In this document: piece after piece, positions 58,225-64,000 of the stretch
Layout of the letters: each line of letters begins with the position of its first letter
How positions within the stretch are numbered: position 1 is the first letter of the stretch
Origin: Cocos nucifera
Taxonomy: Eukaryota; Streptophyta; Magnoliopsida; Arecales; Arecaceae
Length of the DNA: 64,000 nt
Direction of reading: 5' to 3'
NCBI GenBank assembly: GCA_006176705.1
Contig: QRFJ01006349.1
Coordinates: forward strand, 1 to 64,000
The notes under the pieces: model-generated
Databases searched by the model: none
The model's input: only the letters and a program-made list of their open reading frames with translations
Told to the model about the DNA's origin: nothing
Translations under genes and position numbers: made by a program

Positions 58225-60090
58225 AAGTTTCATAATTTATTAGATCTAATTTCAATTTATTTTTTATCTAATAATTAGATGATTTAAGATGTCACATTAT
58301 ATGTGATTAGATCTAAAATTAAAAAATTAAAAATTAAATAATCTAGATCTAAGATGTATGAGATGCATGACTAGATTAGAAATAGAATTATTCTATGTGT
58401 AGTCTAGCATGATCATAATTTTAATTTAATTAATTATAATTTTTAGATATATTTATTTACCATTTTTTGATATTATAAATATTATAATTAGACTTAAAAA
58501 GTAGAAAATAAATTTATTTAATTTATTCATATGAGATATGATAGATGCATGTTTAGACTAGTTGTAGAATAGTTCTATAAAATTATCTAGAATAAATTTT
58601 AATTTGATATATTCAAATTTTAATCTTATTTTTTAGATATTTATGAGATAATTTAGATCTAAAAATATGCATGATATGATACATGAGATATATGAAAAAT
58701 ATGTTTTTAGTTAGTTAATTTTTATATATATGATATATGATGTAGATTTAACTAGTTTTGTAGATTTATCATGTTTTTGATTAAGGCGTTCTCCTTGGCC
58801 GTCCGATCATAAGAATGAAGTAGAATTTAAAGACCCTCTCCTCCCATTTGATGGGGTATTCTTATGGTGTGTAGGGGTGCTGCGCGTTCGACCTTAATCA
58901 AAAATTAAAAACTTATTTTCTATAAAATCTTAGATCCTGAAATCCTAGGATTTTATATACATGTTTTATTTATGAACCCTAAACTTAATTGAGAAATAAG
59001 ATTATGAAATATATTAGATCTAAAATTAAAAATTTTTAGATCTAAGACATATTCATAAAATTAGGTTCGAGCTTGGGTAACTCAATTAGGTCTAGCGGCT
59101 GATCAAACCGAATCAAGAGTTGGTTAGGTGGGATCAAGAGTACTTAAATTGACCAACTTAATAGGATTAAGTCTGGGTCAAGATTGAGTCACATGAGTGA
59201 TCGATCAAGTTAATACCTAATTAGGCTCAATGGTTAGAGTCTAGATTATAGGTTAATTCGATTGGTTCTGTCTTAACAATTTGGTATCTAAGGTAAGTTT
59301 GGCAGATATGATCGATTGATTTTTAATTAGGAGCTACTCAACTCGAATGCATTCTTATCGAGTTAATGGCATATCCCTTCCACTGATCTCACTTATCTAG
59401 CCATATTTGTCGGCCCAATCCTGATCTAAGGTGGCTAACAATATGAGCTAACCCATGCCACTAGGTTAGTCATAATGATTATGGCTATGTCAAGTCAAGT
59501 TTAAAGAGATCTAAATCAAATCTTCCTCAGAAAAGATTAAGTCTAAGATCTTCCACCATTATAGATGTGTGGGCCTTTTTTGGGGTTGATTGTTCTCGGC
59601 TAGTCACAGTGGTTCAGTTGCACCAGAAAGATGCAACCATGTCTATTAGGCATTAGATGCTATGGGCTGGAGGACGGATTGGGCTCAATATTTTGAATAC
59701 ATTAAGAGACCCAATTAGGAATCCAATCCATGCCAATGGTGGGTCTGATTTAACTAAAGAGTGGATCAATATTCTAGGCACGGCGAGATTCATGAATTAG
59801 AGACCAAGTTTGGGTTTACCATGATTAGAGAATCATTGGACAAGCGTTGTTCACTCATTGGCTAACCCATCATCAATAATTGTTAGGTGAGGTAATGAGT
59901 CAATTGGTGGGACTGCACCATCCACTAGAAATCAGTAATCGTGAAGATTTTTGCGTCTCTACAAAGGGAGTGTAGGAGTCCAAGAGAATAGTGGAAGCTA
60001 ATTTGTTTAAAAATCAAACTCCTAAATAAATTGGTCAAGTCTTAATTATAAAATCTAACTAGAAACTATGACTCTCTATAGGAAAAAAAA
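58225..60090 (+). other. Long untranslated leader of element F
   Basis: 1.87 kb with the 123-nt inverted-repeat element and a splice-donor-like GTAAGT (59293-59298). The leader small ORF has lost its ATG (AAG) but the frame is still recognisable (VDCSRLVTV, KDATMSIRH). Confidence 0.78.
58778..58900 (+). other. 123-nt nested inverted-repeat element, copy F
   Basis: Outer arms 58778-58786 and 58892-58900 are exact. Inner arms are CATAAGAAT (58808-58816) and ATTCTTATG (58858-58866): both sides changed relative to A, B and G, so pairing is kept. Confidence 0.72.
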
Positions 60091-63000
60091 ATGTCTGCAT
60101 CCAACCTACTAGTCCATATCCTGAACACCCATAGACTGACCATACCCAATTACAAGGATTGACTTTGAAACTTCAAAATTAGTTTGGGTTTTGAGAAGTT
60201 GACTCGTGTATTGGATCAGGATCCCCCCACCTTACCAGCTCATCCGTCTGTTGAACAGAGAGCATCTCTTAACAAATGGATGGATGAAGATAATAAGGCC
60301 AGATACTATATGTTGGGCTCGATGTCGATGAGCTTCAGTGCCAATATGAAGATATCAAGATTGTCTGCCAAATGTTGGCTCACCTACAAGAGTTGTTTGG
60401 TGAATAGAGTCATGTAGCCAAATACCAGATCACTAAACAACTATTTAAGGCTACAATGTGTGATGGACAGTCAATCCAAGATCATTATCTGATGATGATC
60501 AAGAAACTGAAAGAGCCTGAGAAGCTCAGAGTGAAGTTAGATCAGGATCTATAGATTGATATAATTCTGCAATCCTTGACTGATGTGTATGGGTAGTTCA
60601 TCATGAACTATCATATGAATACTCTGGTCGAGATTATGAATATGCTAGTTACTGCTGAGCTTTTCATGAAAGGTTCTAAAGGCTCAGTACTTGCTATGAA
60701 ACAGATTTCTTCCAAAAGAAAGTCTTTTGGAAAGAAGAAGTCTGTGAAAAAGTAGAAGGTAGAAGGTGAAAAGAAAAAGAAGGCAGAGCTGAAGAAGAAA
60801 ATTATTGACAGAGAAAAGTATTTTCATTGTAATACTGACGGCCACTGGAAATAGAATTGCCCTACATACCTGGCCACCCTGAAGCATAAGAAGGAGACAG
60901 GTCCTTTTGGAGGTATGCTCGTTATTGAATCTAATCTTACAATTTCTTCTACATCCAGTTGGGTGTTTGACTCTGGTTCTAGTGCTCATTTATGCACTTT
61001 CATGCATGGTCTTGAGGATAGCAGGAGGCTGAGGGATGGTGAGATGATCCTACACATCGAAAATGGAGCAAGGGTTGCTACTATGGTCGTGGAAATCTAT
61101 CCTCTTCGACTACTATTTGGCTTAGATTTAGTACTTAGGGATTATTATTATGTGCCTACTGCAAGTAGGAATTTGATTTCTGTTTCATGTTTAACATAAG
61201 AAGGCTATGTAATAGCTTTCTTAAGGACCATTGTAATATTCTTTATGAAAGAAATAAAATTACAAGTGGTTTCCTTATTAATGATCTCTACCAGTTACAT
61301 ATTGATGTATCTATCTTTAATATCAAGCAAAATGTGAATGTCATAAGATCAAAATGACCTAGGGATAGTCCAAATGATAGGTATCTATGGCACCTAAGGC
61401 TAGGTCATATAGCAGAAGATTGGATTAACAAAATGAAGAAAATCAGACTGTTGAGTCCATTGACTTCTGAGTCATATCCAATTTGTGAATCATGTCTTCA
61501 TAGCAAAATGACTAAGCTCTCTTTTGTAGGACATGGGGAAAGGGCTACGGAACTACTTGTTCTAGTACATACTGATGTGTGCGGCCCATTTGATGTGTCG
61601 GTTAAAGGCAATTTTGACTACTTCATAATCTTTATGAATGATTTATCTCGGTATGGGTATGTGTATCTTATGAGACACAAGTCTGAAGCCTTTGAAAAAT
61701 TTAAGAAATTTAGAAATGAAGTTGAAAAGCAAACTGAAAAATCCATTATGATTCTTCGATCAGATCGAGGAGGTGAATACCTTAGTCGGGAATTCCTAAA
61801 CTATCTCAAGCAAAATGGCATAGTCTCTCAATGGACTCCATCTGAAATACCTCAACTCAACGGAATTTTAGAACGGAGGAACCAGATCCTATTAGATATG
61901 GTTCGATCCATGATGAGCTCCACAGACCATTCTGATTTTCTTTGGGGATATGGTCTGTTAACTGCCATATATTTACTGAATAGGATTTTCTCTAAAACCA
62001 TTCCTACCACACCGTATGAGATATGGCATGGTAAGAAACCAAGTCTAAGTCATCTCAAAATTTAGGATTGTCTGGCTTATGTCAAAAGATAATAAGCGAA
62101 CAAGTTAGACTATAGGTCCTTTAGAGCTCGATTCATAGGATATCCTAAAGAGTCATTAGGATATTATTTCTACATTTCAGAAGACCACAATGTGATTGTG
62201 AGTCGGCATGCCATCTTTCTTGAAAAATAGTTTATTTAAGATAGTGGCATTGGAAAGCAAATCAAGCTCAAGAAAAAAATCTCACAAGAGCAACGAGCTA
62301 AGGATCCTATGGAACCAAATCAGGTTGAGCTAATAAAATCACTACCTCCTCCACCTCGTAGATCAAAAAAGGTTTTCGATCCCTTTGAGAGGTACTTAGG
62401 TACTATTTCAGAGAAAGTAGAGGAAATGTTCCTCATAGGTAATGGGGTTCATGATGATGATCCTAAAACCTATGATGAGGCGATATCGGATATTGACTCC
62501 AACAAATGGTTAGAGGCAATGAAGTCAAAAATTGATTCGAAGCACTCAAACCAAGTTTGGACCATGGTAGATCCACCAGAAGGAATAATACCTATTGGGT
62601 ATAAATGGATCTATAAGAGAAAGATTGGTGCAGATGGAAATGTGGAGATATTTAAAGCTAGATTAGTGGCAAAAGTGTATAGTCAGTGCGAAAAAATTGA
62701 CTATCAGGATATCTTCTCGCCAGTAGCCATGCTAAAATCCATCCGAACATTGCTTGCTATTACAGCCTATTTCGATTATGAAATATAGTAAATGGACATA
62801 AAAATGGCGTTCTTAAATGGATACCTTGAGAAAAATATGTATATGGAATAGCCACTAGGTTTCACATCTAGTGATGTTGATCATAAAGTATGCAAGCTGC
62901 AAAGGTCCATATGTGGACTTAAGCAAGTATCTCAGAGCTGGAATACTGATTTTAATGATGTGATCAAATTATTTGATTTCATCAAGAACGAGGAACCATA

Positions 63001-63831
63001 TGTTTTCAAAAAGGTCAGTAGGAGCACTATTGTCTTCCTCGTACTATATGTGGATGATATCCTCCTTATTGGAAATGATATTTTCATGTTGAATATAGCT
63101 AAAATATGGTTATCTAAAGAATTCTTCATGAAAGACTTAGGAGAAGCATCCTTTATTATAGGAATTAAGGTCTATAGAGATAGACCGAATAGGATGCTAG
63201 GTCTTTCACAGAAGATGTATACAGAGGAAGTGCTAAAGAGGTTTAGCATGGAAAATTCCAAGAGAGGATTGGTACCCTTCAGATATGGCATTCATCTCTC
63301 CAAGAAAATGTATCCCAACACACCTGAGGAGATTGAATGCATGAGCAAGATCCCTTATGCTTCAGTAATAGGGAGCCTCATGTATGCCATGTTTTGTACG
63401 CGACCTAATATAGCCCATGCTTTGAGTGTCATGAGTAGATATCAGTCGAATCCAGGTGAAGAACACTGGACTTCTGTGAAATGTATCCTTAAGTACTTAA
63501 GAAGAACTAAGGATATAATGTTGGTCTTTAGTAATGGATGACTCCAAGTCCAGGGATATACAGACTCAGATTTTATGTCTGATATAGATGATTGAAAGTC
63601 GACATCTGAAAGTCTATTTGTGTGTAATGGTGGTGCTATCAGTTGAAAGAGTTTCAAGTAGACAGTGACAGTAGATTCCACCATGGAAGCAAAATACATC
63701 GTAGTATCAGAAGCTACGAAGGAGGCATTCTGGTATAAGAAGTTTGCCACAGAGATCGAAGTGATGCCATCAGATGCCATTTCTCTGTACTGTGACAATA
63801 ATGGAGCCATAGCCCTTGCTAAGGAGCTGAG
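60091..63831 (+). pseudogene. Gag-Pol polyprotein pseudogene of element F (3' truncated)
   Basis: Gag ATG at 60091. F is the only copy with a sense codon (CAA 60438-60440) where the others have TGA in gag. It has a small deletion in the NYHMHKLQNSL region. The knuckle reads YFHCNTDGHWK*NC, with its first Cys lost and a stop inside. The protease motif DSGSSAH lies near 60975. Integrase 61433-62230 with HTDVCGP and SDRGGEY ends at the shared TAG 62228-62230. RT 62309-63120 has YVDD near 63050. RNase H breaks off after YCDNNGAIALAKEL at 63831, about 170 bases before the expected end, where LTR sequence begins. Confidence 0.87.
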
Positions 63832-64000
63832 TGTTAGATATGTGTGTCCTAGAAGCTGGAATTGGCTAACACCTGTAATACACATCTAAGGACAAAATTA
63901 TAATTTTGACTATAAATAATAAAATGGAATATTTTCTTTCACAGTGTGTATTTGAAAGTGTCTGTGATACATCCTTTAAGTTAATGGTAATGATAGTTCA
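63832..64000 (+). repeat. LTR start joined to the RNase H of F (partial)
   Basis: TGTTAGATATGTGTG at 63832 begins an LTR that runs off the window. It shares the diagnostic AGTGTGTATTTGAAAGTGTCTG and CTAAGGA variants with F's own 5' LTR, so it is probably F's 3' LTR joined by a deletion. A nested relative is the alternative. Confidence 0.8.

Larger units (their letters stand above)
45503..64000 (+). mobile_element. Copia element F, split by nested element G
   Basis: Plus-strand element inserted in the second Tat LTR. Its 5' LTR is in two parts (45503-47313 and 57722-58209) around complete element G. Internal region 58210-63831, then an LTR start at 63832 that runs off the window. The left flank is CCATA (45498-45502); the right target site is not visible. 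The internal 3' end is missing (see findings). Confidence 0.87.

Overview
This window is intergenic heterochromatin of a large plant genome. It is almost entirely nested LTR retrotransposons, and I recognise no host gene, tRNA or rRNA. The plant assignment rests on Ty1/copia elements primed by initiator tRNA-Met, a SIRE-type copia gag, and a Tat-lineage Ty3/gypsy element carrying an antisense extra ORF. The proteins look monocot and palm-like to me, but that is an impression I could not test.

Layout, resolved from LTR ends and target-site duplications (TSDs). (1) Positions 1-19825: copia element B (minus strand), whose 3' LTR runs off the left edge. Its 5' LTR is split by a complete copia element C (minus, 7220-17663, TSD ATTTT). 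(2) Positions 19826-35512: a SIRE-like element S (plus), cut at its 5' LTR by B and in its internal region by complete copia element A (plus, 21584-32037, TSD GCTAT/GTTAT). S keeps a gag-like ORF and no pol. (3) Positions 35513-38338: short unassigned sequence interrupted by a solo LTR, E (35676-37956, perfect TSD GCAAC). (4) Positions 38339-45502: a Tat-type gypsy derivative T (minus). It has a 5' LTR, a gag fused directly to the last codons of pol, a 115-bp tandem array and an intron-containing ORF on the opposite strand. A second Tat LTR lies four bases beyond its 5' LTR. (5) Positions 45503-64000: copia element F (plus), whose 5' LTR contains complete copia element G (plus, 47314-57721, perfect TSD CTCTC). 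F ends in a damaged 3' junction.

A, B, C, F, G and the solo LTR E belong to one copia family with very long LTRs (about 2.3 kb) and a roughly 1.85-kb leader between primer-binding site and gag. Two LTR subtypes exist: C/E, and A/B/F/G. Gag-Pol order is gag, zinc knuckle, DSG protease, integrase, reverse transcriptase (YVDD), RNase H. Every copy is broken.

The most interesting signals are family-wide. All five leaders contain a 123-nt segment with two nested inverted repeats at identical spacing, one base pair of which covaries between copies. A small ORF precedes gag. All five copies share an in-frame TAG between integrase and reverse transcriptase, and four share a TGA in gag, which suggests that defective copies were mobilised in trans. 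Other notable points are a fold-back rearrangement in A, antisense ORFs kept open in several LTRs, palindromes and M-phase-type MYB motifs in the S LTR, and the gag-to-pol-tail fusion in T.
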